Source of the DNA: Lachnospiraceae bacterium
GTDB taxonomy: Bacteria; Bacillota; Clostridia; Lachnospirales; Lachnospiraceae
Direction of reading: 5' to 3'
Length of the DNA stretch: 64,000 nucleotides
Assembly: GCA_017520425.1 (NCBI GenBank)
Contig: JAFXFO010000027.1
Location: 62,001-126,000 of the forward strand
The notes beneath the pieces were generated by a model. It was not told the origin of the DNA. It saw only the letters and a program-made list of their open reading frames with translations, and did not search any database. Both the position numbers and the translations under genes were made by a program. Below are positions 42,556 to 51,936 of the stretch, piece after piece. How positions within the stretch are numbered: the first letter of the stretch is position 1; each line of letters begins with the position of its first letter.

Positions 42556-44370
42556 ATGATTCGTATTACATCCACATTAATTGTACATAGACCGGAAAGA
42601 TTGCTTTATTATCTGCCGGAGATGACGCCGGAGGTAGAAAAGAGCATTGCAGAAGGAGTATATCCGGAAGCGCTGAAAAAGTATCAGTATGCTTATGGTA
42701 CCTATGATGATATCGGCGTATTTTATCTGTCAGAGAAGCTGCAGAGTGAAACCGGGATGAAACGTGTGGTAGGTATAGAGTATCGTAAGGATGATGCTAC
42801 ACTGGCATTGCCCAAAGAGCTTTCTGCTGTGGTCCTTCCTGCCAGCAAAATGATTATCATGGATGTGACATATGAATATAGCTTGAATGAAGAATTGCTG
42901 GAGGAGATCATCGACTATGTCTGTAAAGAAAAGAACGACAGAACCGGTACGTATCAGTATGTGAAGAACGGAATGGTCAGCGTATTTGCGGTAAAGGGAA
43001 AGCTTCGTATTATGTACGAAGTGGAATGTCCCTATAAAGCACGATCCCTTTCCGAGGATAATTTAGAATATTATACGAAAGAAGAGCTGTATTACAGAGC
43101 ATATCATGAACCCATTACGGAGTATTATAATTGGACTTGGATGAGCGAATGCCTGGACAAATATTATCTGGAAGGGATAAAGGATTATGCATTTGTTCAT
43201 TTCGATATCAAAGAGTTTAAGATGATTAATGAATTGTACAATCATAGTGTGGCAAATAACGTTTTGACACGTGTAACAAAAAATATACAGAGACATCGTG
43301 ATTGGATATATTTTGGTGCCAGATGTGATAATGACAATTTTGCATTGATGATTAAGGATATGCCGGAAGAGGAAACCGAAAAGAAGCTAAGGGAGTTCTT
43401 TAAGGAAATATCTACATTGGAAGTGGATTCAAAGTATGAGATTTTCTATCGTTGCGGTGTGGTGAGCATGCGTTATGCCATGAACACCGGAGATATTGTG
43501 GCAGATTGTGCAAAGCTGGCACAGTCCATGGGGCAGGAGCTGAACACCACGGAGATTCATTTTTATACCAATGAGATGCATGAGAATGCATTATGGGGGA
43601 AGCAGCTAAAGGCTTATCTGGACACGGCAATCCGTGCCGGTGAGTTTATGGTGTATTTACAGCCCAAGATGAATACTTATGAGGAAACAATCTGCGGTGC
43701 GGAAGCGTTGATTCGCTGGAATTATAAGCATAAGGAGATGTTGGCACCTTATCGCTTTATCCCACATTTTGAGACGGATAATTCTATTATTAAGGTGGAT
43801 GAATTTGTACTGCACAGAGTGTGTTGGAAACTGAAGGAGTGGAAAGAGAAGGGATACCCTTTGTATCCTATCTCCGTGAATCTGTCACGTAAGCATTTGG
43901 TACAGCCTTATTTGGCAAGACATTTGGCGGCCATCGTGGACTCCTATGGTGTGGATCGGTCGCTCATAGAGTTTGAAATTACGGAAACCATGGCTTATGA
44001 AAATCAGGCATATATGATAGTCATATTGAATGATTTGAAGCGTAAAGGATTCAGGATTTCCATGGATGATTTTGGAACGGGCTATTCTTCCTTTGCACTA
44101 TTGAAGGAAATGCCTTTGGATACCCTGAAGATCGACAAGAGCTTTGTGGATTTGATAATGCAAGAAGATGATGATAATAAAACCGTGATTATCCTGCATC
44201 ATATTGTAACCATGGCAGAGGAGTTGGGAATATCATCCATCGCAGAAGGCGTAGAAGAGTATGAACAGCTGGAGGCACTGCGGGAATGGGGCTGCGAAAT
44301 GGTACAGGGGTACTATTACAGCAAGCCGTTGCCCATAAGCCAGTTTGAGGAGAATTATTTGAAACTATGA
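42556..44370 (+). CDS. cyclic di-GMP phosphodiesterase (degenerate GGDEF + EAL), soluble
   Basis: 604 residues without membrane helices. Residues 1-~195 are an unassigned sensor region. A GGDEF fold (~200-330) has RCDNDNF in place of GGDEF, so it should not make cyclic di-GMP. The EAL domain (~345-600) keeps the catalytic set: GAEALIRW, the Asn in VNLSR, EITET, the Asp pair in MDDFGTGYSS, the Lys in LKIDKSFV, and AEGVEEYEQ. I predict hydrolysis of cyclic di-GMP to pGpG, controlled by the N-terminal part. AAAGGTGG precedes ATG 42556. Confidence 0.87.
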   Translation: MIRITSTLIVHRPERLLYYLPEMTPEVEKSIAEGVYPEALKKYQYAYGTYDDIGVFYLSEKLQSETGMKRVVGIEYRKDDATLALPKELSAVVLPASKMIIMDVTYEYSLNEELLEEIIDYVCKEKNDRTGTYQYVKNGMVSVFAVKGKLRIMYEVECPYKARSLSEDNLEYYTKEELYYRAYHEPITEYYNWTWMSECLDKYYLEGIKDYAFVHFDIKEFKMINELYNHSVANNVLTRVTKNIQRHRDWIYFGARCDNDNFALMIKDMPEEETEKKLREFFKEISTLEVDSKYEIFYRCGVVSMRYAMNTGDIVADCAKLAQSMGQELNTTEIHFYTNEMHENALWGKQLKAYLDTAIRAGEFMVYLQPKMNTYEETICGAEALIRWNYKHKEMLAPYRFIPHFETDNSIIKVDEFVLHRVCWKLKEWKEKGYPLYPISVNLSRKHLVQPYLARHLAAIVDSYGVDRSLIEFEITETMAYENQAYMIVILNDLKRKGFRISMDDFGTGYSSFALLKEMPLDTLKIDKSFVDLIMQEDDDNKTVIILHHIVTMAEELGISSIAEGVEEYEQLEALREWGCEMVQGYYYSKPLPISQFEENYLKL

Positions 44371-44412
44371 TGCAGCAAAAAAAGGTAATACATAAGAAAG
44401 AGAGAAAGCGTT

Positions 44413-45489
44413 ATGAAGAGGAAAATGGGTGGCATGTTGCTGTGTATCCTGATAGCCGGTCTGGCTACTTTGCTGGGCGGGTTACAGATAGGGCAATTTA
44501 ATATGAGTATCATAGGTGCACCGGTAATATCCATTTTAGGAGGTATGCTAATCAGTCTTGCAGTACCTTCTTTGGCGACGGACAAAAGGTTTGCGGAAGG
44601 GATTAAGTTTACATCAAAGAAAATTTTGCAATGGGCAGTAATCATTTTGGGATTTTCTATGAATTTGGGTACCATCGCAAAGATGGGTGGGCAAAGTCTG
44701 CCCGTAATAATATCGACGATTACCTCATCCCTGGTAGTGTCATATCTTCTTATGAAGCTGATGAAAATGGATGGCAAAGTGGCCTGTCTGATTGGTGTGG
44801 GTTCGTCCATATGCGGTGGTTCTGCGGTGGCGGCTACAGCGCCGGTGATTGATGCAAAGGAAGAGGAAGTGGCACAGGCCATATCGGTAATTTTTCTGTT
44901 CAATGTGATAGCAGCGCTTGTTTTCCCAAGCTTTGGAAGGGCCATTGGATTTGGTTCGGAAGGATTTGCTATTTTTGCGGGAACTGCTGTAAATGATACT
45001 TCTTCCGTGACGGCTGTGGCATCTACGGCAGAGGGATTGTATGGTGTGGAAGGGATTTTATCCTGTGCGGTTACGGTGAAGCTGGTACGTACGCTGGCTA
45101 TCATCCCCATCACATTGGTGCTGGCTTTTTATCGTACCTTCCAGGCGAAGAAAAATGGAGGAGAAGGCAGTGAAGTGTCTGTTAATAAAATATTCCCCTG
45201 GTTCATCCTATATTTTATTGGGGCTTCTGTGATTACGACTCTGGTAGGTGCCATGGGCGACAATGGATTTGCTGCTTTCTATACGGGAAGTTTTGTAAAA
45301 GCCATGAAGTGGCTGGCTAAATTTTTTATCGCCATGGCCATGTGTGCCATTGGACTGAATACCAATTTAGTGCAGCTTATTAAAAAGGGAGGGAAACCCA
45401 TTGTTATGGGCTTCGGATGCTGGGTTTCCATCACCGCAGTATCCATCTTGGTACAGTATTTACTGGGAATGTTTGCGACGAATTTATAG
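44413..45489 (+). CDS. YeiH/UPF0324-family putative anion exporter
   Basis: 358 residues with ten or more hydrophobic helices. The family pattern GVGSSICGGSAVAATAPVI is at the middle, FAGTAVNDTSSVTA follows, and the C-terminus has MCAIGLNTN. Related proteins are annotated as sulfate or sulfonate exporters. The short MreB-like gene starts 17 bp after its stop, so the two may be transcribed together. Confidence 0.85.
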   Translation: MKRKMGGMLLCILIAGLATLLGGLQIGQFNMSIIGAPVISILGGMLISLAVPSLATDKRFAEGIKFTSKKILQWAVIILGFSMNLGTIAKMGGQSLPVIISTITSSLVVSYLLMKLMKMDGKVACLIGVGSSICGGSAVAATAPVIDAKEEEVAQAISVIFLFNVIAALVFPSFGRAIGFGSEGFAIFAGTAVNDTSSVTAVASTAEGLYGVEGILSCAVTVKLVRTLAIIPITLVLAFYRTFQAKKNGGEGSEVSVNKIFPWFILYFIGASVITTLVGAMGDNGFAAFYTGSFVKAMKWLAKFFIAMAMCAIGLNTNLVQLIKKGGKPIVMGFGCWVSITAVSILVQYLLGMFATNL

Positions 45490-45505
45490 AGGGAGAGGAA
45501 ACAAG

Positions 45506-45994
45506 ATGACAAACATTGAGAAAAAGGGCTACCAACCGGTAGTTATGCGGATTTACGACAAGGACAGGCAGTTGTTACTGGAGGATGAGGTGTTGTGTGC
45601 TTATCATACACGTACCGATAAGATTGAAGCGATTGGAAAAGATGCACGGAAATTTACCGAGGACAATCAGATAGCGGTGGTGAATCCGCTGAAATGGGGT
45701 GTTGTAGCGGATTATACCATATTTGAGAAGATTATGAAGATTCAACTGCAAAAGGTTATGAAACGTATGGTACGGAAAAAACGTCTGGCATGTTGTGTAC
45801 CGGCCAGACTTTCGGAGGTGGAGGGCAAGGCTTTTGGGGATGCTTTTTATATGTCAACCATGTTTCGAGAAGTTTGCATTTTTGCAAAATCTTTTGAGGA
45901 AATGGTTCAAGAGCCGCTTCCGGAAGGAATGAAGGAACCGGAGATTTATGTGGAGCTGGTATCAGAGTATTATGCAAGTGAGTATTTTAACTAA
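45506..45994 (+). CDS. MreB-like actin-fold fragment protein
   Basis: 162 residues. The segment IEAIGKDARKF...VVNPLKWGVVADYTIFEKIM...ACCVPARLSEVEGKAF...REVCIF aligns by eye with the front half of MreB, where xGxxAk, xxPlkdGviaDy, vPsgiTeVErrA and areVyLIeep are conserved. The N-terminal DLGTANT phosphate loop and everything after the first third of the fold, including the DIGGGTT loop, are missing, so it cannot bind ATP as MreB does. ATG 45506 follows GGGAGAGGA; the longer frame overlaps the exporter. It could be a decayed gene or a capping/regulatory piece of the cytoskeleton. Confidence 0.6.
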   Translation: MTNIEKKGYQPVVMRIYDKDRQLLLEDEVLCAYHTRTDKIEAIGKDARKFTEDNQIAVVNPLKWGVVADYTIFEKIMKIQLQKVMKRMVRKKRLACCVPARLSEVEGKAFGDAFYMSTMFREVCIFAKSFEEMVQEPLPEGMKEPEIYVELVSEYYASEYFN

Positions 45995-46004
45995 GGGGTG
46001 AAAC

Positions 46005-46748
46005 ATGTCAAAGACACATGTATCGGTGATTGTGCCGGCACATAATGAAGAAAAATATGTGAAACGGTGCATCGATTCCATAAAGAAGGCGGCATCACAT
46101 TTTAAAGGAAATGTGGAGGTTATCGTAGTTTGTAACCGATGTACGGACCGGACAGAAGAAATTGCCTTGGAGAATGGTGCCAGAGTGGTGAGAAACGTAG
46201 ATAGATGTATCGCCAGGGTACGAAATGCCGGCATTCAGGCGGCACAGGGCGGAGTGATTCTGACCATGGACTGCGACAATCGGATGACGCCGGGAACCAT
46301 ACGGGAGGCATATAGTAAGCTGAAAAGCGGAGAGTATATCGGTGGCGGTACGCCAATCCGCTTTGAAAGATATTCTTTCCCCTTGTTTTTAAACGATATG
46401 ATGTGCCGTGCAGGTTTCAAACTGACAGGTCTGTATTGCGGTATCTTCTGGGCGGAGAAGAATACCTTTGAAGCCATTGGTGGGTTCGTAGACAAACGCG
46501 CCATGGAAGATGTAGCCACTGCCAAAAACTTACGTAAATATGGTAAGAGCTTAGGCAAAAAGTACGGTGTGCTTCAGAAGAATTATTTGATTAATTCTAC
46601 CAGAAAGTATGATGACTTGGGAGATTGGCTGTATTATAAACTGATGATAAAGAATGCGGGTACCTTGATAAAAGCAGCGTTTGGACATACGGAAGAGTAT
46701 GAAAAGTTATTGGATGAGATGTTTTATGAGTATAATGACAGGCATTAG
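46005..46748 (+). CDS. family 2 glycosyltransferase
   Basis: 247-residue GT-A fold enzyme. VSVIVPAHNEEKYVKRCIDS is the nucleotide-sugar strand, and MDCDNRM holds the DxD-type metal site. No membrane helix is obvious. Its product is probably a surface glycan or glycolipid. It lies 10 bp after the MreB-like gene and 12 bp before a hypothetical gene; AGGGGTG precedes ATG. Confidence 0.88.
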   Translation: MSKTHVSVIVPAHNEEKYVKRCIDSIKKAASHFKGNVEVIVVCNRCTDRTEEIALENGARVVRNVDRCIARVRNAGIQAAQGGVILTMDCDNRMTPGTIREAYSKLKSGEYIGGGTPIRFERYSFPLFLNDMMCRAGFKLTGLYCGIFWAEKNTFEAIGGFVDKRAMEDVATAKNLRKYGKSLGKKYGVLQKNYLINSTRKYDDLGDWLYYKLMIKNAGTLIKAAFGHTEEYEKLLDEMFYEYNDRH

Positions 46749-46760
46749 GAGATAAGAAAA

Positions 46761-47348
46761 ATGTGTAGTGATTTGGTGAGGGATAACTATACAGAGGTTA
46801 TAGAGTGTATAGAAAATAGTGCTTTAAGTGCGATAAAAGCTAGACGTTTGGGGGTTATTATACTGCAGAGATTAGAAAAGTACTATCGTCACATTTTAGA
46901 ACTGGATAGTATGGAACCATTTTCAGAATTGTTAGCGGTTAGAAGTTATGTAGAGGAAAATATAAATAACTTGGATTCAGATGTATTAAGCAGATACATT
47001 GTTTTATGTAACGAAACAGGTGCGATTGTCGGTGAAGCTGATGAAGTAGAGATATTTACAGAAGAACAAATTTTAGCAATCAGTAAGAAGTATTATGAGG
47101 AGATACAGGAAGTGGAGGGAGAATGTAAAGTTTCCAATGAGTATGCTTATTGTCTAATGGGTGCATTGTATTACCTTATAAACTACTTTTTACTAATAGA
47201 AGATTCCATAAAAGAAAGTTTATTGAATATATTATCATGTTTGTTCGAAGATCTTTTGGTTGATTTTAGCGAAGAACTTATGAACTTAATCAATGAAGAT
47301 TTTATAGAAGTAACACTAGAATTATTGGTTAAAGAGATTAACGGATGA
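46761..47348 (+). CDS. hypothetical helical protein
   Basis: Unrecognised 195-residue protein, acidic and mostly helical (LSAIKARRLGVIILQRLEKYY, ILAISKKYYEEIQEV). A Leu/Ile/Phe-rich stretch (~residues 130-170) is too charged for a clear membrane helix. Its A+T content is visibly higher than its neighbours', like the 33.1-34.5 kb genes, which hints at separate acquisition. GGAGATAAG lies before ATG 46761. It ends 8 bp before the CapA gene. Confidence 0.6.
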   Translation: MCSDLVRDNYTEVIECIENSALSAIKARRLGVIILQRLEKYYRHILELDSMEPFSELLAVRSYVEENINNLDSDVLSRYIVLCNETGAIVGEADEVEIFTEEQILAISKKYYEEIQEVEGECKVSNEYAYCLMGALYYLINYFLLIEDSIKESLLNILSCLFEDLLVDFSEELMNLINEDFIEVTLELLVKEING

Positions 47349-47356
47349 AATAGATT

Positions 47357-48616
47357 ATGGGTGTAAAAGTACATATCAGAAAGAAAATTTTATTTATAAG
47401 TGGTTTGGTGCTTGCGTTATGCCTGATAGGGTGTGGAAAGACCGGAAATAGAAAAGAGAATAATGTGGAAATAGTAGGGACTTCTGATGAAGTAGCAGTG
47501 TCCTCAGTAGAAGCTGTTGCCACACCGGTCCCCACGCTGCAACCTACCCCGGAGCCCACGGCTACACCGACACCTACTCCTACGCCGGCGCCTCCAAGCA
47601 TCACGGTTGCCATGGTGGGAGATATGTTGATGCATGAAAGGGTCATGGAGTCGGGCTTGCAGGAGGATGGAAGCTATGATTTCGACCATTTATTTCAGCA
47701 TGTGGAGGAACGGATTCAGGCAGCTGATCTGGCATTAGTGAATCAGGAGACTATCTTGGGTGGGACAGATATGGGCCTGACCGGTTATCCCTGCTTTAAT
47801 TCCCCTTATGAGCTGGGAACAGCAGAGGTGGATGCGGGTTTTGATGTAATCCTTCATGCCACCAATCATGCTTTGGATAAGGGCAAAAAGGGTGCCATGA
47901 ATTGTATGGATTTTTGGGAAGAACAATATCCGGAGATTCCTTATTTGGGTATCAATAAAAGCGAAGAACAGCAGGATGGTATTTATATCTATGAGCAGGA
48001 TGGGATAATGCTTGCCATATTGAATTATACCTACGGAACCAACGGAATAAGTACACCTTCCGATATGCCCTATCTGGTAGATTACCTGGATAAAGAGAAG
48101 GTGGTCAACGAGTTACAGCTGGCCAATGAACTGGCGGACTTCACCATCGTATGTCCCCATTGGGGAAAGGAGTATTATCTGGGAGTGTCATCAGAACAGA
48201 AGAAATGGACGCAGATTTTCCTGGAAAATGGTGTGGATTTGGTGATAGGTACCCATCCCCATGTGATAGAACCGGTGGAATGGGTGATGGATGAGGAAGG
48301 CAACCGGATGCTGGTGTATTATTCATTGGGGAATTTCGTAAATGGTACTTCCGGTACGGGAGAAGGTGTGATGAACCGCTGCGTAGGAGGTCTGGCAGAG
48401 GTAGAAATCGGCCGGGACGAGGACGGAAAAGTGGTAATTAAGGATTATGACTGTATCCCTTTGGTTTGTCATATTGACGAGGGGGAAGCATATACGGTCT
48501 GGTATCTGGAGGATTATACGCAGGAGTTGGCGGCTAAGAATCATATTGTTAAGCAGGATCCGGACTTTTCATTGGAGAATTGCAAAGCATTGGTAGAAAA
48601 GGTATGGGGTGAATGA
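47357..48616 (+). CDS. CapA-family lipoprotein (metallophosphatase-like)
   Basis: 419 residues. The lipobox is LCLIGC (Cys ~28), followed by a Pro/Thr linker (TPEPTATPTPTPTPAPP) and the CapA fold: VAMVGDMLMHERVM, LVNQETILGG, HATNHALDKG, VCPHWGKEYY and GTHPHVIEPVE. Members with these metal residues are linked to poly-gamma-glutamate capsules (PgsA/CapA), but the synthase genes are not here, so another surface role is possible. No strong ribosome binding site is seen, and translation may depend on the preceding gene. Confidence 0.88.
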   Translation: MGVKVHIRKKILFISGLVLALCLIGCGKTGNRKENNVEIVGTSDEVAVSSVEAVATPVPTLQPTPEPTATPTPTPTPAPPSITVAMVGDMLMHERVMESGLQEDGSYDFDHLFQHVEERIQAADLALVNQETILGGTDMGLTGYPCFNSPYELGTAEVDAGFDVILHATNHALDKGKKGAMNCMDFWEEQYPEIPYLGINKSEEQQDGIYIYEQDGIMLAILNYTYGTNGISTPSDMPYLVDYLDKEKVVNELQLANELADFTIVCPHWGKEYYLGVSSEQKKWTQIFLENGVDLVIGTHPHVIEPVEWVMDEEGNRMLVYYSLGNFVNGTSGTGEGVMNRCVGGLAEVEIGRDEDGKVVIKDYDCIPLVCHIDEGEAYTVWYLEDYTQELAAKNHIVKQDPDFSLENCKALVEKVWGE

Positions 48617-48646
48617 TAAGGTACCCCTTAAGAAAGGAGATATACT

Positions 48647-49951
48647 ATGGGATTTCGTAAGGATTTTATGTGGGGAAGTGCAAGCGCTGCATTTCAGGTA
48701 GAGGGCGCATATAACGAGGACGGCAAGGCTCTGGGTATATGGGATGCCCTGACAGAAGGTCATGTAAGATACGGTGAAAAGGGCGATACGGCCTGTGACC
48801 ATTATCACCGCTACAAAGAGGACGTGGCTATCATGAAGGAGCTGGGCATGAAGTCCTATCGTTTTTCTGTCAGCTGGCCCCGCGTCATGTGCGCCAAGGG
48901 CGTGGTAAACGAAAAAGGGTTGCAGTTCTATAAGAATCTGGTGGATGAGCTGGTGGCAGCAGGAATCGAACCCTTGGTGACCCTGTATCATTGGGATTTG
49001 CCTATGTGGATGCATGAACTGGGCGGCTGGAGAACGGAAGATATTGTAGAAGAATTTGTGGAATATACCAAGGTGGTAGTGGATGCATTGTCGGATAAGG
49101 TGACCTACTGGATGACCATCAACGAGCCCCAGCTGGTAGCAGGTTTTGGCTATCTGAACGGTACCCACGCACCTTTTGTAAAGGAACCGGAGAATCTGAA
49201 GGTGGTTACCCGCAATATTATGTTATGTCACGGTCGTGCGGTACAGACCATTAGAGAATTTGCCAAATTATCTCCCAAGATTGGTTTTGCACCTACAGGA
49301 AGCTGCTTCCTGCCTTTAGGAGATACGGCTGAGGATGTGGAAGAAGCAAGAAGACGCACTTATGCCAGTGAGGAAGTGGACGGCAATACCTGGTGGGCGG
49401 ACCCCATTGTATTGGGTCAGGTGCCTGCATTTTTACAGGATGCTTTATCGGCAGAGGATATGCAGGTGATTCATCAGCCTCTGGATTTCTTTGGTTTCAA
49501 TATTTATACGGCCATCCAGTACTGGGATGACGGTATGGTGAACCCCTATGTATTTGACGGTCAGCCCAGAACCTCCTTTGACTGGCCTATCGCACCGGAA
49601 TGTCTGTACTATGCTACCAAGTTCCATTATGAGAGATATGGTTTGCCCATCCTGATTACGGAAAACGGTATGGCCAATGCGGACTTTGTTATGTTGGACG
49701 GCAAGGTACATGACCCCCAGAGAACGGACTTTATCCACCGCTATCTGAAGGAATTAAAGAAGGCAGTGGAAGAAGGTATTCCTGTAATCGGTTATCAGTA
49801 CTGGTCCATTTTAGACAATTTTGAGTGGGCACAGGGCTACGAAAGACGATTCGGTCTGGTGTACGTGGACTTCAGAACCAAGGAAAGGACCATTAAGGAT
49901 TCCGCGTACTTCTATGCGGAGGTTATCCGTACCAATGGTGAATGCTTATGA
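48647..49951 (+). CDS. family 1 beta-glucosidase
   Basis: 434-residue GH1 enzyme. The acid/base Glu is in INEPQLVAGF (~residue 164) and the nucleophile Glu in LITENGMA. The N-terminal signature FMWGSASAAFQVEGA is exact for GH1. No signal peptide, so it acts on imported cello-oligosaccharides or glycosides. There is no PTS phospho-sugar signature that I can read. AAAGGAG lies 8 bases before ATG. The cyclase gene overlaps its stop. Confidence 0.93.
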   Translation: MGFRKDFMWGSASAAFQVEGAYNEDGKALGIWDALTEGHVRYGEKGDTACDHYHRYKEDVAIMKELGMKSYRFSVSWPRVMCAKGVVNEKGLQFYKNLVDELVAAGIEPLVTLYHWDLPMWMHELGGWRTEDIVEEFVEYTKVVVDALSDKVTYWMTINEPQLVAGFGYLNGTHAPFVKEPENLKVVTRNIMLCHGRAVQTIREFAKLSPKIGFAPTGSCFLPLGDTAEDVEEARRRTYASEEVDGNTWWADPIVLGQVPAFLQDALSAEDMQVIHQPLDFFGFNIYTAIQYWDDGMVNPYVFDGQPRTSFDWPIAPECLYYATKFHYERYGLPILITENGMANADFVMLDGKVHDPQRTDFIHRYLKELKKAVEEGIPVIGYQYWSILDNFEWAQGYERRFGLVYVDFRTKERTIKDSAYFYAEVIRTNGECL

Positions 49952-50535
49952 TGATTTATGATATATCCCAAGAGGTATTCTCTTGTAAGGTGTTTCCGGG
50001 GGACCCTTCTCCGGAAGCGGAGAGAATGCTAAGCATAGAGAAAGGGGATGTGTGCAATCTGACCAAAATCAGCATGTGTGCCCACAATGGCACCCATGTG
50101 GATGCACCTTATCATTTTCTGGATGAGGGCAGGACACTGGATCAAATCCCCCCGGAGGCCTTTGTGGGAGATTGTTTTGTGACGCACCATGAAGGGGATG
50201 TAAATGCGGAAAATGCCCGTGAGATACTGGCAAAAGCTTGTGCTTTGCAGGCGGGAGAAAGAATTCTGATTGGCGGCAAGGCTACGGTAACGGAAGAAGC
50301 GGCCAAGATATTTGCGGAAGCGGGAATCAAGCTGATAGGTAATGAAAGCCAGACCGTTGGACCGGAGGATGGCCCCATGGCGGTACATCTGATACTGCTG
50401 GGTGCAGAGGTGGTACTGCTGGAAGGAATCGTGCTTAAAAATGTGCCGGAAGGAAAGTATCTGCTGAATGCAGCACCGCTTAATTTGGCCGGTGCGGACG
50501 GCGCACCCTGCCGGGCGATTTTAATAAAAATATAG
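49948..50535 (+). CDS. cyclase / kynurenine formamidase-like metal hydrolase
   Basis: 195 residues. The metal motif HNGTHVDAPYHF (HxGTHxDxPxHF) is at ~residue 50, preceded by DISQEVFSCKVFPGDP. The family hydrolyses amides or acts on isatin and N-formyl kynurenine; no tryptophan pathway is nearby. The start is ATG 49948 (overlapping the glucosidase stop as ATGA, with GGTGA six bases upstream) or ATG 49951. It ends before a terminator shared with the tRNA. Confidence 0.83.
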   Translation: MMIYDISQEVFSCKVFPGDPSPEAERMLSIEKGDVCNLTKISMCAHNGTHVDAPYHFLDEGRTLDQIPPEAFVGDCFVTHHEGDVNAENAREILAKACALQAGERILIGGKATVTEEAAKIFAEAGIKLIGNESQTVGPEDGPMAVHLILLGAEVVLLEGIVLKNVPEGKYLLNAAPLNLAGADGAPCRAILIKI

Positions 50536-50545
50536 AAGGATAAAC

Positions 50546-50576
50546 AAAAAACCTCAACCAATCGGTTGAGGTTTTT
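50546..50576. terminator. bidirectional terminator between the cyclase gene and tRNA-Glu
   Basis: AAAAACCTCAACC / GGTTGAGGTTTTT perfect stem with A-run and T-run on the two sides, serving both strands. Confidence 0.93.
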
Positions 50577-50578
50577 AG

Positions 50579-50650
50579 CAGCTCGTAGGGGAATCGAACC
50601 CCTGTTTCCGCCGTGAGAGGGCGGCGTCTTGACCGCTTGACCAACGAGCC
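50579..50650 (-). tRNA. tRNA-Glu, anticodon CTC
   Basis: On the minus strand a 72-base cloverleaf. The acceptor is GGCTCGT paired with ACGAGCT (first pair G-U) and the D-arm has GGTCAAGCGGTC. The anticodon stem CCGCC/GGCGG holds loop CTCTCAC, giving anticodon CTC. The T-arm is GGGG-TTCGATT-CCCC. CCA is not encoded. It has its own promoter and terminator and no neighbouring tRNA. Confidence 0.93.
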
Positions 50651-50724
50651 AAAATTTTCCTTCGGAAAATTGGAAAAACCTTTGTTTTTCATAAATTTCC
50701 GCTTGCTTTGATAAGCACTTGTTC

Positions 50725-50753
50725 ATAATACTACAACTGCCCTATAAAAGCAA
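50725..50753 (-). promoter_or_regulatory. promoter of tRNA-Glu
   Basis: Minus strand TTGCTT (50748-50753), 17 bp, TATTAT (50725-50730), about 75 bases before the mature 5' end. A hairpin AATTTTCC/GGAAAATT lies in the leader. Confidence 0.72.
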
Positions 50754-50826
50754 GTACTTTTTTTGAAAAAATACAAATTTTTTCTTTAATCTGTTAATTG
50801 GCTACAATTTAATACTTTAATCGGTA

Positions 50827-50855
50827 TTCCACAGGAAAAAAATGTATGATATACT
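50827..50855 (+). promoter_or_regulatory. promoter of the dihydrouridine synthase gene
   Basis: Extended -10 TGATATACT (50847-50855) with a weak -35 (TTCCAC) 17 bp upstream. The gene starts at 50905. Confidence 0.5.
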
Positions 50856-50904
50856 GGGAGACACGAAGTACTCCGAATAAACTGTTTTAGAAGGAACTAA
50901 CAAT

Positions 50905-51846
50905 ATGAGACTGGAAATGGCGCCCTTAGAGGGCTTGACAACATATATCTTTCGCAATGCTTATGCCAAGTATTTCGGGCAGATAGACAAGTATTATACT
51001 CCCTTTTTGTCCCTGCATAAGGAGAAAGAGTTCAATCATAAGGAAAGGCAGGAGGTATTGCCGGAGAATAATGAAGGACTTTTCGTGGTACCCCAGGTCC
51101 TGACTAATTCTTCGGAGGATTTTCTTCGTGCAGCCCATACTTTGAAGGAATTGGGATATGAAGAAGTGAATATAAATATGGGCTGTCCCTCCGGTACGGT
51201 GGTGCCCAAGAAAAAAGGGGCAGGAATGCTGGAAGAACCTGTGCAATTAGAACACTTTTTAGAGGAATGCTTTGAAAAAACCCCACTTAAGATATCCATT
51301 AAGACTCGTCTGGGGATGGAAGAAGAGGCGGAATGGGAGAGGATTCTTGCCATATACCAAAAATTTCCTTTGGAAGAGCTGATTGTTCACGCAAGAGTCA
51401 GGGAAGACTACTACAAGAAGCCGGTACGCTTGGAGGCTTTCGGGAAGGCTTTGGAGAAAAGTCCGTATCAAGTGTGTTATAACGGGGATATTTTTTCGGT
51501 GGATGACTATAAGCGTTTAACAGAGCGATTTACTAAGTTGGAAGCGGTCATGCTGGGACGAGGGTTGCTTCGAAATCCGGGATTGGCCGATGCCATAAAA
51601 AAGGCTTCGGGAGAGGATGAGTTGAATGAGCAAGAGGAATATTCTGAGAAGCTGCAAGCCTTACATGACGAAATATATGCGGGATACCAAAAGATTATGA
51701 GCGGTGATCGCAATGTCCTGTTTAAGATGAAGGAATTCTGGAGTTATTTGTTATACAGCTATCCCGATATGGAGAAGCGATTAAAAAGCTTGCATAAGCT
51801 GAAAAATTGTGCAGAATATGAAAGTTGGTTACGAGTAAAAGGATAA
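50905..51846 (+). CDS. tRNA-dihydrouridine synthase family protein
   Basis: 313-residue FMN-dependent TIM barrel that reduces uridine in tRNA. It shows LEMAPLEGLTTYIFRNAY, NINMGCPSGTVVPKKKGAGML (active-site region; the usual Cys is in MGCP, while the later catalytic Cys position reads Gly-Ala-Gly), LIVHARVREDYYKKP and RGLLRNPGL. The group is close to the DusC-like proteins of Clostridia. A weak AAGGAA site precedes ATG 50905. Confidence 0.82.
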   Translation: MRLEMAPLEGLTTYIFRNAYAKYFGQIDKYYTPFLSLHKEKEFNHKERQEVLPENNEGLFVVPQVLTNSSEDFLRAAHTLKELGYEEVNINMGCPSGTVVPKKKGAGMLEEPVQLEHFLEECFEKTPLKISIKTRLGMEEEAEWERILAIYQKFPLEELIVHARVREDYYKKPVRLEAFGKALEKSPYQVCYNGDIFSVDDYKRLTERFTKLEAVMLGRGLLRNPGLADAIKKASGEDELNEQEEYSEKLQALHDEIYAGYQKIMSGDRNVLFKMKEFWSYLLYSYPDMEKRLKSLHKLKNCAEYESWLRVKG

Positions 51847-51879
51847 GATTACTTAAATTACTAAAAAACGTTATTAACA

Positions 51880-51908
51880 TTGTTAAAATGTGTAAAATGT
51901 GGTATACT
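51880..51908 (+). promoter_or_regulatory. promoter of the HD-GYP gene
   Basis: TTGTTA (51880-51885), 17 bp, TATACT (51903-51908). Transcription would begin near 51915, which excludes any start codon upstream of that point for the gene below. Confidence 0.8.
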
Positions 51909-51936
51909 AACAGAAACTAATTTAGGTGGTGCAAGA

